A stretch of 32,799 nt of DNA from Blastocatellia bacterium. GTDB taxonomy: Bacteria; Acidobacteriota; Blastocatellia; Pyrinomonadales; Pyrinomonadaceae. The stretch is taken from assembly GCA_003487805.1 (NCBI GenBank), contig DNNE01000002.1:28119-60917 (forward strand). Direction: 5' to 3'. Below the pieces are notes generated by a model, which was not told where the DNA came from, ran no database searches, and worked only from the letters and a program-made list of their open reading frames with translations. The position numbers were made by a program, and so were the translations under genes. Each line of letters opens with the position of its first letter. The stretch's first letter is position 1. Below are positions 1 to 8,500 of the stretch, piece after piece.

Positions 1-2312
1 GTCGGTGTTGGTGTCGGTGTTGGCGTTGGTGTGCTAACCGTTCCGATTTTCGCCACGAAGGCGTCGCCGAACGTCGGGTCGTGCGTCTGTTGAAACGCTC
101 CGGCGGTCGTCGCGAGATTTGTCGAATTCGTCAGGCCTGTAACATATGCGGCGCCGGTAAAATCAACCGCCACCGCATTCCCAATGTCGTTGCCGTTCCC
201 ACCGAGATAGGACGAGTAAACCACTCCGGTACCGGTGGTGTTGAGCATCGTAATAAATGGGTCACCATTGCCGCCGCCCCCGAAAGGCTGAAAGCCGTTC
301 TGAATCGGGAAATCAGTTGAACCGGTGCTGCCGGTCAGAAATAAGTTACCCGTCACGTCGATTGCCAGATGCTTGCCCGCTTGTTCTGGGCCACTCCCAC
401 CGAGATAGGTCGAATAGATTAAGGCGGAGCCATCGGTGTTCAACTTAAGCGCAAACGTGTCCGAGCCACCGCCCCCACTGGTTGATTGAAAAGCCCCGGG
501 CGTCACCGGGAAATCCGCCGATGCTGTCTGACCGCTGACGTAAGCATTGCCGTTGGCGTCCACGGCGATGCCGCGCCCTTCGTCGCTGTTGGTTCCACCC
601 AGGAGCGTTCCGTATATGAGCGCCGACCCGCTGGGATTCAATTCAAGCGCGAACGCGTCATTGTCGCCCGGCGATGTCGTTTGAAAGGCCCCGGGTGTCA
701 CTGAGGAGAATCCGAAAGACCCTGTGCCGGCAACATAAGCATCGCCCAATGAATCAACCGCAATACTAAAACCACTGCCGGCGCCATTGCCGCCGATAAA
801 AGTTGAATACACCAGAGCGGTGCCGTTCGGATTCAGTTTTGAAACGAAGCCGTTACTAAACGCCGGTGTCGTTTGATAAGCACCAGCGGTTACCGGAAAG
901 TCACTGCCAGAGTAATTCCCTGTCACGTACGCGTTGCCGGCGGCATCAATGTCGATCCCGAAACCGTTGTCGGTATTGCTGCCGCCAAGTAAAGTCGAAT
1001 AAACGAGCGTCGAGCCCGCTGAGTCCATTTTGATAACGAACGCATCTGAAATGTTGAAAGGTCCCTGCGGCACACCGAGATTGAGCGCTGTCTGAAAAGC
1101 GCCAGGCGTGGTCGGAAAATTTTCCGAGAAGGTGTTCCCGGTTACATAAACCTCCCTGGTGATTGGATCGACTTTGATATCACGCCCCGCCTCAGCGCCG
1201 GCGCCACCCACGTAGGTCGAGAACACCAGGCCCGTTCCCGTGGGATTCATCTTGGTAACGAACACATCCGAGTCAAAGCTGCTGCCGATCACACCGGATC
1301 CGCCTCCGAAAGTTTGTTGATAAGAGCCCGGCGTCGTGGGAAAAGTCGAGCTTGCATAGCCGGTAACGTAAGCGCAATTAGCCACGTCCACGGCGATCCC
1401 CAGGCCCTGGTCGCCGCGCGTGCCGCCGAGATAAGTGAAATATTGGAATGAGGGATCAATCACCAAGGGCAAAGTCTTGTCGTGGGTCCCAACTTCAAAG
1501 CTCACTTGATTTCCGTTTGTTAGGTAGCGACCGTCAATGATCCGGCGGCTTCCATTGACCATCTGATAGATAACCGGCTTAAGCTGGCGGACTTCGCCCT
1601 GTTGTGTGCGCAGGATGAGATCACCGCCATCATCAACGCTCACCCGCGTGCCTGCAAACGCGAAGCGAATTTTGTTCAGATCTCCGCCCGGCGCCACCAC
1701 AAAGTCGTATTCAAGCTCGCTGCGGTTGCCGTAAAACACAATATCCACACCGCGATAGATATTTTCATATTTAACCTTCGCATAGTTGGAGACATTCGTC
1801 CTCCACTTGGCAGGATCGCTACCGATGAAGTAGTTGCTTTTTGCAGCCAATTGATCCAACCCCGACACGCGCGCCGATCGGTTGGCACCCAGGAACTTAA
1901 GCCGCAGTATTTGTGATTCCAAATGACCGGCGTTGCGAGAAGTTGCCGCATGGCTCCGCTCAACGCTCGCCTCGCGTTTCATATTCTCCAAACGAAACAC
2001 AGCCTCGCCCGAAGTGAGGAATAGTTCGTAGCCCGAACCGTAAGTAAGAAACTTCACGCGTTGATCAGTTTGACCTTCATTCGCTTCAAAGCTCAGCGGC
2101 AATTGACCGTAGGCCTGTTGCGCGCGTGCGAGTGTTGCTAGTTTCGCGTCAGCAGATACACCGCTGCGGACCGGAGCCGGCTGTGCACTGAAATGAGCTC
2201 TGGCTTTCCGCATAACCAACGAAGATCCAAGGCCGCAGGCAAGCACTAGTACCAATACGCGCCAATTTAAAACCGAAGCATGAGTGAACCGGGGTTTATG
2301 AGAGTGGGACAT
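1..2312 (-). CDS. SBBP-repeat beta-propeller secreted protein, 3' end outside the window
   Basis: Open from an ATG at 2312 to the left edge, giving about 770 visible residues with no stop. An AAGGAG ribosome site lies 8 nt upstream. An N-terminal hydrophobic segment (around residues 16-33) looks like a signal peptide or anchor. Residues ~50-280 resemble the domain that usually precedes SBBP repeats (LSFEANEGQTD, then YENIYRGVDIVFYG). Residues ~283-755 hold seven repeats of ~65-70 residues with the signature YSTYLGG...G.GIAVD..GNAYVTG....FPTTPGAFQ, the SBBP (beta-propeller) pattern. A Thr-Pro alternating tract begins near residue 757 and continues past the edge, so it is probably a stalk leading to a further domain. 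The family is extracellular; no enzymatic function is known and none is visible here. It is divergent from the DUF11 cluster. Family call is firm; cellular role unknown. Confidence 0.9.
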   Translation of the reverse strand, partial: MSHSHKPRFTHASVLNWRVLVLVLACGLGSSLVMRKARAHFSAQPAPVRSGVSADAKLATLARAQQAYGQLPLSFEANEGQTDQRVKFLTYGSGYELFLTSGEAVFRLENMKREASVERSHAATSRNAGHLESQILRLKFLGANRSARVSGLDQLAAKSNYFIGSDPAKWRTNVSNYAKVKYENIYRGVDIVFYGNRSELEYDFVVAPGGDLNKIRFAFAGTRVSVDDGGDLILRTQQGEVRQLKPVIYQMVNGSRRIIDGRYLTNGNQVSFEVGTHDKTLPLVIDPSFQYFTYLGGTRGDQGLGIAVDVANCAYVTGYASSTFPTTPGSYQQTFGGGSGVIGSSFDSDVFVTKMNPTGTGLVFSTYVGGAGAEAGRDIKVDPITREVYVTGNTFSENFPTTPGAFQTALNLGVPQGPFNISDAFVIKMDSAGSTLVYSTLLGGSNTDNGFGIDIDAAGNAYVTGNYSGSDFPVTAGAYQTTPAFSNGFVSKLNPNGTALVYSTFIGGNGAGSGFSIAVDSLGDAYVAGTGSFGFSSVTPGAFQTTSPGDNDAFALELNPSGSALIYGTLLGGTNSDEGRGIAVDANGNAYVSGQTASADFPVTPGAFQSTSGGGGSDTFALKLNTDGSALIYSTYLGGSGPEQAGKHLAIDVTGNLFLTGSTGSTDFPIQNGFQPFGGGGNGDPFITMLNTTGTGVVYSSYLGGNGNDIGNAVAVDFTGAAYVTGLTNSTNLATTAGAFQQTHDPTFGDAFVAKIGTVSTPTPTPTPTP

Positions 2313-2393
2313 GGACTAATCTCCTTTTAGAGTTAGAGACAGGGCGAATTTAGTTGTTGAAGAAACGTGAGTAGCTATGGATGTTGCGCGAGT

Positions 2394-2422
2394 CTTATAC
2401 ATATTCAAGTAAGCCCTGTCAA
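2394..2422 (-). promoter_or_regulatory. Sigma-70-type promoter of the SBBP gene
   Basis: On the minus strand TTGACA (2422-2417) is followed after exactly 17 nt by TATAAG (2399-2394). Predicted transcription would start near 2387 and leave a ~75-nt untranslated leader before the ATG at 2312. The -35 box is perfect and the -10 box matches five of six consensus bases. Inferred from sequence only. Confidence 0.7.
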
Positions 2423-2470
2423 TAGTCTTGCTGGGCGGCCTAAACTCAAGTGCTCAGATTCTTCCGAACC

Positions 2471-2502
2471 TGACAGAATGTCGCCCTCACTGACAAAACG
2501 TC
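2471..2502. promoter_or_regulatory. Two phased imperfect palindromes, candidate operator
   Basis: TGACAGAATGTC (2471-2482) and TGACAAAACGTC (2491-2502) agree at 10 of 12 positions, and their starts are exactly 20 bp apart, about two helical turns. Each is a short inverted repeat (GACA/TGTC and GAC/GTC). They lie in the divergent region between the SBBP and DUF11 genes, about 50 bp upstream of the SBBP -35 box and about 100 bp upstream of the DUF11 promoter. This arrangement suits a dimeric regulator, but I recognise no specific regulator. Confidence 0.35.
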
Positions 2503-2581
2503 AGCAAGCTTGGCAGCTCCTGTCGCGTCAGCCTCGGCCCGCGATGCGTCATATCTAATCTCAACAAACCTCATGATGTCT

Positions 2582-2595
2582 TTGTCTTAAGACAA
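2582..2595. promoter_or_regulatory. Perfect 14-bp palindrome upstream of the DUF11 promoter
   Basis: TTGTCTTAAGACAA is a perfect palindrome ending 10 bp before the candidate -35 box at 2606. Its position and symmetry suit an activator or repressor site. The binding protein is unknown. The rest of the ~450-bp intergenic region (2313-2768) shows no convincing gene. Confidence 0.35.
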
Positions 2596-2605
2596 GTCAT
2601 GAACC

Positions 2606-2635
2606 TTGACACGATTGCGGCACGGGGCTTGTAAA
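2606..2635 (+). promoter_or_regulatory. Candidate promoter of the DUF11 gene cluster
   Basis: TTGACA (2606-2611) is followed after 18 nt by TGTAAA (2630-2635). The -35 box is perfect; the -10 box is weak (four of six). Transcription would begin near 2642, about 125 nt before the preferred ATG at 2769. No other plausible promoter is seen before the next two DUF11 genes. Confidence 0.4.
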
Positions 2636-2768
2636 GGTAAGCCGCGGATGATTGTCCTCCCGCCCAATCACCAATCCCTCGAACAAGGTGTGGGAAATTC
2701 CGCGCAGGTTTAAGACCAGCGATCTCAAAGCCCCGAAACTTGTGCCAACGTCCAAGGAGACGAACAAA

Positions 2769-3287
2769 ATGTTGAAGTCAAAAAAGAAGTTTGCAGCGAT
2801 CGGTGCGGCGACACTTTCATTACTGGTAGTGGGAGCCGGAGCCTTCGCTCAGAAACATTTCATGCTGTCGAGTGCGCTCCGTCCGGAAGTAAAGATGCAG
2901 CTTTCCGCATCCGTCGAACGCGATTCCGCTCTCGTAGCTTTAGATAAATCGACGGTGGTGAATCCGGGAGAAATTCTGGATTGGACCATGACGTCAGAGA
3001 ACGACGGCAATGCGCCGGCGCTCGACTACAAAACTGTCGGTCATGTTCCGCGCGGCACTGAGTTCGTTGCCGGCAGCGCGAAAGCCGAAGGCGCGAAGAC
3101 CGTCTTCAGTATTGACGGCGGCAAATCCTTTTCACCCCAGCCAATGATTGAAGAGAAGCAAGCCGACGGATCCATCAAGCGGGTGCCCGCGCCTACTGCT
3201 ATGTATACCGAGGTTCGGTACGAGTGGGCCGATGCATTCGCACAAGGCGGCAAGCTCTCCGCTTCCTACAAAGTCCGAGTGAAGTAA
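2769..3287 (+). CDS. Small secreted DUF11-like single-domain protein
   Basis: Encodes 172 residues. I chose the ATG at 2769 because AAGGAG lies 9 nt upstream and because the protein then begins with a textbook signal peptide: MLKSKKKF, a hydrophobic core, and a likely cut after GAFAQ. The frame is open further upstream from a TTG at 2652, but that would put the signal sequence 39 residues inside. The mature part is one beta-sandwich domain of DUF11 type, with ALDKSTVVNPGEILDWTMTS, then NDGNAPALDYKTVGHVPRGT and a closing strand LSASYKVRVK. It is first of four DUF11-type genes in the same direction and could be a minor subunit or cap. Function is inferred only from company. Confidence 0.8.
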   Translation: MLKSKKKFAAIGAATLSLLVVGAGAFAQKHFMLSSALRPEVKMQLSASVERDSALVALDKSTVVNPGEILDWTMTSENDGNAPALDYKTVGHVPRGTEFVAGSAKAEGAKTVFSIDGGKSFSPQPMIEEKQADGSIKRVPAPTAMYTEVRYEWADAFAQGGKLSASYKVRVK

Positions 3288-3300
3288 CCCTTCGTTCGGA

Positions 3301-3355
3301 GTTCCGCCTTTAGGCGGCGCTCTGCAAAGACGGTTCCGCTGTCAGGCGGCACTCT
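3301..3355. repeat. Two tandem 23-bp mini-hairpin repeats
   Basis: Copies at 3301-3323 and 3333-3355 agree at 19 of 23 positions and are spaced 32 bp start to start. Each contains a short hairpin (CCGCC-TTTA-GGCGG in the first; CCGC/GCGG in the second). They fill the gap between the first two DUF11 genes. No T-run follows, so termination is unlikely. They could be dispersed repeat units or an mRNA-processing structure. Confidence 0.6.
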
Positions 3356-3394
3356 CAACACTCGCCCCTGCCCCCAAACATTTAAGAGGACATT

Positions 3395-5449
3395 ATGAAG
3401 AACTTACAAACATCCCAGACCACGAGCGCGATTGCGCGCCTATTGATTGTGCTCGCGATCGTCTGCGCGTTGGCTGCGCAGAGCGTGGCGCAAACGCCTG
3501 GCGGCACTACGATTTCCAACCAGGCCAGTGCGACCTATTCCGACGGCACCAACGCCTATTCGACCGTTTCAAATACGGTGACCGTGACGGTGTCGAACGT
3601 TTCCGGTTTGGCGATTACGCCTGATGCCGGCAGCAATCCGACTGTCGTTGCCGGACAGACTGGTGTGATTTACAACTTCACGGTGACCAACACCGGCAAC
3701 TTCAGCGATCAGGTGCACTTCCTGGGCAGTGGCGCGAGCGCCGTGGTGAATGGTCCAGGCACGATCACTAACATGGTGATCGATCTGGACAGCAGCGGCA
3801 CCATCAATGCCGGCGATACGTCGCTGATGGGAGCGAGCCCGGTCGATTCAGCTGCGATAGCGCAGAATGCATCGATTCACGTCCTTGTCGAAGTGAGCAT
3901 CAATGCCGGCGCGACTCCGGCACAGACCGTTCAGGTCGTGCTGGGCGATGCAGGTGGCACAACTCCTTTTGACAACCAGGCTGTCGCCGCGCCTTCGACT
4001 CACGAAGTGCGCACTGTTTCAGCTGCGTCCGTGAACGGCCAGCGCGAAGCGAAGGGCGATATTTCAGCTACCGTCGCCAACGATGCGCTTGTACAATTGA
4101 CGCTGACGACGGCGCCCGCCGCCCCAGTCGATCTCGGGACGGACGTTACTTATACCTGGCAACTCTGTAACAACGGCTCGCGCAATGCCTCGGGTGTCAC
4201 GCTGAGTGGCGCGCCGCAGGTCTACATCATTGCTCCGATTCCGCAGCAGAATCCGGGCTCGCGTGGGACGCTCAAGACCGGTCAATCGTTCCCGGCCGGA
4301 ACGCTCTACACGACGAGCGCATTGACCATCGCTCCATTGTCAGCGACGTGGAGTTCCACTGCGCCATCGCCGCTCACACTCGCAACCCGCGTCGCGTTCC
4401 CCGTCGGAAGCACACTCGCATCGGGCGGAACTTGCGCGTCCCAAAACATGATCGTGACGATCCCGATTGGCATCGACGCCAACGTAGCGATGGATGAAAT
4501 TGGCGATGCGTTCGGCAAGAACAGCCTGTCGTCGAATATTACCGACCAGTCTGGCGACGCCACATCGAATAACGGCGACGCCAACGCGAATTTCGACGAA
4601 ACGTACTCCGCCGGCGCTGGACATGGCGTGATTCAGCAAATCGCGCTCAAGAAAGTCGGTAACGTTCTCATTGGACCGAGCGGCGCTCCGGGCGCTGTCG
4701 GGCCAACCGACAACAACGACGACTACTCAAACAAAGCCGTCAACACCGGTATTGCCGGCGTAGCGCCGGGTGGTGTGACCACGGCATCGGGTCAGATCGT
4801 CTACACGAATACGATCCAAAACACCGGCAACACCAGCGATACTTTCACGATCGATGCGCCAACTGTTCCCGCCGGGTTCACCGTCGAGGTCTCAACCAAT
4901 GGCGGCACCAGCTACACGACTGTGTCGGGTGGCGGATCGACGACGCTGGCGATTAATTTTGGCGCCTCGGCAAATATATTGGTGCGCATAACTGAGCCCG
5001 CGGGCAAGACTGTGCTCACCGGCTTCGACTCGATTATCCGCGCGACTTCGGTGGCCACTCCGGCCGCGAACAACAAGACCATCGATCGCCTCTACACCGG
5101 CTTCGTGCGCATCGATAAAGCGTTCACCGTTGCGAACGCGACCGGAGTCGGCGGCGCTACTGATCCTGTTCCGGGCGCTGTCATCACCTACAACATCACC
5201 TATACAAACATCTCGAGCTCTAATGGAGATGCTAACTGCGTGAAGTTGACGGCCACGACTCTGGTGATAACTGAGGATGGCCTCGCCGGCACCAATAACT
5301 GGGGCACTTACACCACCAACAGTGGTTCGCCCAGCGATTCAGGTTCCGGCACTGTGGTTACTGTGAGCGCGACGAAGTACACCGATACGATCGCCTCACT
5401 CGCCGCTGGCGCCTCAGGTATCTTCACCTTCAAGCGTTCGATTAACTAA
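3395..5449 (+). CDS. Large secreted DUF11-type repeat protein
   Basis: Encodes 684 residues from an ATG preceded by AAGAGG at 5 nt. A signal peptide (hydrophobic core LLIVLAIVCALAA, cut near SVAQ) leads to an N-terminal module of ~190 residues beginning GGTTISNQASATYSDG. The same module opens the next protein. Beta-sandwich segments follow around residues 230-340, 450-555 and 565-684, with recurring strands such as TVTNTGNFSD, NTIQNTGNTSDTF and VITYNITYTN typical of DUF11 domains. It is rich in Thr, Ser, Ala and Gly with few charged residues and few Cys, as expected of an exported fibrous protein. It has no barrel, sorting motif or enzyme domain, so it may be held by the downstream barrel protein. 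Structural class is firm; role unknown. Confidence 0.85.
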   Translation: MKNLQTSQTTSAIARLLIVLAIVCALAAQSVAQTPGGTTISNQASATYSDGTNAYSTVSNTVTVTVSNVSGLAITPDAGSNPTVVAGQTGVIYNFTVTNTGNFSDQVHFLGSGASAVVNGPGTITNMVIDLDSSGTINAGDTSLMGASPVDSAAIAQNASIHVLVEVSINAGATPAQTVQVVLGDAGGTTPFDNQAVAAPSTHEVRTVSAASVNGQREAKGDISATVANDALVQLTLTTAPAAPVDLGTDVTYTWQLCNNGSRNASGVTLSGAPQVYIIAPIPQQNPGSRGTLKTGQSFPAGTLYTTSALTIAPLSATWSSTAPSPLTLATRVAFPVGSTLASGGTCASQNMIVTIPIGIDANVAMDEIGDAFGKNSLSSNITDQSGDATSNNGDANANFDETYSAGAGHGVIQQIALKKVGNVLIGPSGAPGAVGPTDNNDDYSNKAVNTGIAGVAPGGVTTASGQIVYTNTIQNTGNTSDTFTIDAPTVPAGFTVEVSTNGGTSYTTVSGGGSTTLAINFGASANILVRITEPAGKTVLTGFDSIIRATSVATPAANNKTIDRLYTGFVRIDKAFTVANATGVGGATDPVPGAVITYNITYTNISSSNGDANCVKLTATTLVITEDGLAGTNNWGTYTTNSGSPSDSGSGTVVTVSATKYTDTIASLAAGASGIFTFKRSIN

Positions 5450-5460
5450 TAGAACGCACC

Positions 5461-5536
5461 TGGCTCAGACGGTTGTCTTCGGACTTCTCAATCAGACTTC
5501 AGTCCGTGTGCGCAACACGGACTGAAGTCTGAGCCA
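5461..5536. repeat. Nested inverted repeat with an internal insertion
   Basis: A perfect 18-bp inverted repeat (arms 5492-5509 and 5515-5532) encloses a 5-nt loop. An outer arm TGGCTCAGAC at 5461-5470 also matches the end of the right arm (GTCTGAGCCA, 5527-5536). The left arm is therefore the complement of the right arm interrupted by 27 bp, with CAGAC repeated at the junctions. No T-run follows. It lies between two DUF11 genes and could attenuate or stabilise the shared mRNA. Confidence 0.75.
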
Positions 5537-5576
5537 CATTTAGCATTAGCCCCCCGATAAATTCTTTCTTCACGTA

Positions 5577-8500
5577 ATGACGTCACCCGTTCACAAAATC
5601 AGAGGTGCTGCAAAGTTACTCGCGCTGCTACTAGTCATCGCGACAACTTTGACGGCCCACGCTGCCGACGGATCCGCCGACGCCGGCACGCAGATCAGCA
5701 ATCGCGCCGAGGCGACCTATGCTGATGACGCCGGTGCGACCTACGCAACCGTGTCGCCAACTGTCGTCGTCACGGTGCTGGCCGTCGCGACGGTTGTAGT
5801 CACGCCTGACGAAACCGCCTCCTCCGATACCGTAGCGCCGCACGATCAAGTGACGCGCGCGTTTCGCGTCTGTAATACCGGCAACAACGTCGACACCTTT
5901 TCAATCATTCGATTTGATCTAACCGCCCCGGCCACGCTGAGCGCGCTGTACTTTGATAATGATGCCAGCTCCAGCGTCAACGATGGCGATGCTTTGATCA
6001 CTCTGAATCAAACCGCCTCGCCCCAACTGCCGCCGCACGGCTGTATTGGAGTGCTGGCCGTCATCAATACAAACGACGTTGCCCCGCAATCCAGTCTCGC
6101 GCTCACCCTAACAGCGCGGTCGAACGCAACGAACGCGGTTAACGGCCGCGGCGAAGACATCGGCACGATCATTAATGACGTGGGCCTGGGCGCACGCCTG
6201 ACTGATCCAAACGATTCAAACCGCGGGCCTTCCAAGTTGATCAATGGCCTGGCGCAGACGGTCGTAACTCGCGCGGGTGAATTCAGCTATGTGATCGCAT
6301 TCAAAAACAGTGGCGACACTGCTGCCCGGAATGTCGTTATCAAGGATCGCATTCCCGCTTCAATTGATTACGTGCCAGGCTCACTTCAATTAAACGACCG
6401 AAGTGTTTCTGACGCGGTGGATAACGACGAGGGATCAGTGCAAGCCGGCGAGATTAACATCCAACTGGCTCGGGTAAATCCAGGCGAAAGCAATCGGATT
6501 TCGTTCCGTGCGCGCATGGGCGCGGGCTCGCCGGCGGGAACGGGACTTGTTAATACGGCAACCTTGACGGCAGATAACGTGCCGCAAATTAGCAGCAGTC
6601 ACGCCACTGCGATCGTCGATCCATTTGGAGTCGTGTTCGCCGGCCGCGGTGGAAGTGCCACCCCGATTGCCGGAGCGCGCGTTGAAATCGCAACCGATCA
6701 AAACAATGAAAATCTGCTGGCGTTGCCGTCAGACAATGGCTTCGCTCCGAATGAGAAGAATGAAAATCCTTTCGTCAGCGACGCTCAGGGACATTTTAGT
6801 TTTGTTCTGGGAGCCGTCAGTGACACTGCCGGCATGAATTACTTCATGAAGGCGTCGGCGAAAGGTTATGTAGATCGTTTAATACAGCTCAGCCTGCGTC
6901 CAACTCAATCAGGTTTTTTTTCAGTTACCGTGCATGCGCTCGACAATCAGCCGCTCGCGGCGGCAGGCGGTTTCGACCTGGTGCATCAGGACGTGAGCCT
7001 GGCGGATCTTGCGGCGTTGGTCCTGAACGTGCCAATGTTCGAGCCGGCCGGCTTACAGATCATCAAGTCGGCGGATCGCGCGCAAGCGGAAATTGGTGAC
7101 GTCGTCACCTACCGGGTCGAAGTGCACAACCCAACGTCCGCGCCGGTGAAAGATGTGCTTATCAGCGATCGCCTGCCGGCATCGTTTCATTACGCAGAGG
7201 GTTCTGCGCGGATCAGCCTGGGCGGCGCCGCGGACGAAATCATCGAGCCGCAGCTCAATAACGGCGAGTTACAGTTTCACATTGCGGAAATCCCGAACGG
7301 TGCGACCGCGCGATTGCTCTATCGCGTCCGCATCGGAGCGAACGCAGTCGAAGGAGATCAAGCCAATACTGCCGTAGCTTCGGGTGTGTTCCCATCCGGA
7401 GACCGCACCACGAGTGCCACCGCGCGGGCCGTGGTAAGAGTCTCAGCGGGCGTGTTTTCGACACGACAAGTGATCGTTGGTCGCGTGTTCGTCGATACAA
7501 ACACAAACGGTCAGTTCGACGAAAACGATCGGCCGATGCCCGGCGTGCGCCTGTATTTGAGCAACGGTCAATCCGTGATCACGGATTCCGCGGGCATGTA
7601 CAACTTCCCTTCGCTTGGTGATGGTCCACAGGTGATCTCCCTTGATCCGGTCAGCGTGCCGCCGGGTTATGCATTGACGAACAGTGGTCGCGAATCAGGA
7701 AAGGGCTGGACCCGGCTGCTACGCACGCCCATCGGCGGCGGCGCATTGCTGCGTCAAAACTTTGCGTTGTTGAAGTCAGTATCATCAGCGTCAGCAGATG
7801 GATCTCAAGATCAACTCAGTCAGTCCGCGCCGGCGCCATCTACATCCGCGAAGTCAGCGTCATCTCCCTCAGGAGATGAATCGACCGCTCAGCGCGAAAA
7901 GACCAATTTGAAGGTTGCCGGCACCTACGAGATTGCCGCCACCGACAAGGTCGAGGCCGTCGCGCCAGGCGACATCAACATTATCTCGCCATCTGCAAAT
8001 TCCGTCTCGATGTCTCCCGGCGCGCAGATTGAAGCGCGCACGGCCCTGGATTGGACCGTGAAATTAGAAATTAACGGAGAGCAGATCTCGGACAAGAACA
8101 TCGGCGTACGCAGTCTCGATCACAAGAATCAGGTCGCAACCTTTACGTTTGTCGGCATCAACCTGAAACCGGGCGCGAACAAAGTTCGTTGCACGGCCGT
8201 CGGTCCTGACGGCGCCGTTGGCAAGTCGCAGGAGATCATGATAATTGGTCGCGGGCCCGCGAAGCGTCTGCAGATCAGTTCAGATCGACCCGAGATTCAG
8301 GGTGGCGGAAACGATTCGACGGTTGTGCGGGTAAAGGCTTTCGACGAGTGGAACCATCCTGCGCTCGATGGCCAGGTGGGAGTCGAAACGTCTCTGGGCC
8401 AGTTGATGCGACTGAACGACAAGTCGCCGGCGCAAGCTCTTTCCCAAACGGCCGCGCTCACGAATTCTTCTGCGCAACAAAACGCCAGCAACGCGCAACT

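Noticed and set aside
50..1470. DNA repeats of about 200 bp in the SBBP gene, considered as mobile or tandem repeats
   Set aside because: They are the coding counterpart of seven protein repeats and are diverged at the DNA level.
2367..2558. A 63-codon plus-strand open frame in the divergent region
   Set aside because: It overlaps the SBBP promoter and operator-like sites, lacks a ribosome site and matches nothing I recognise.
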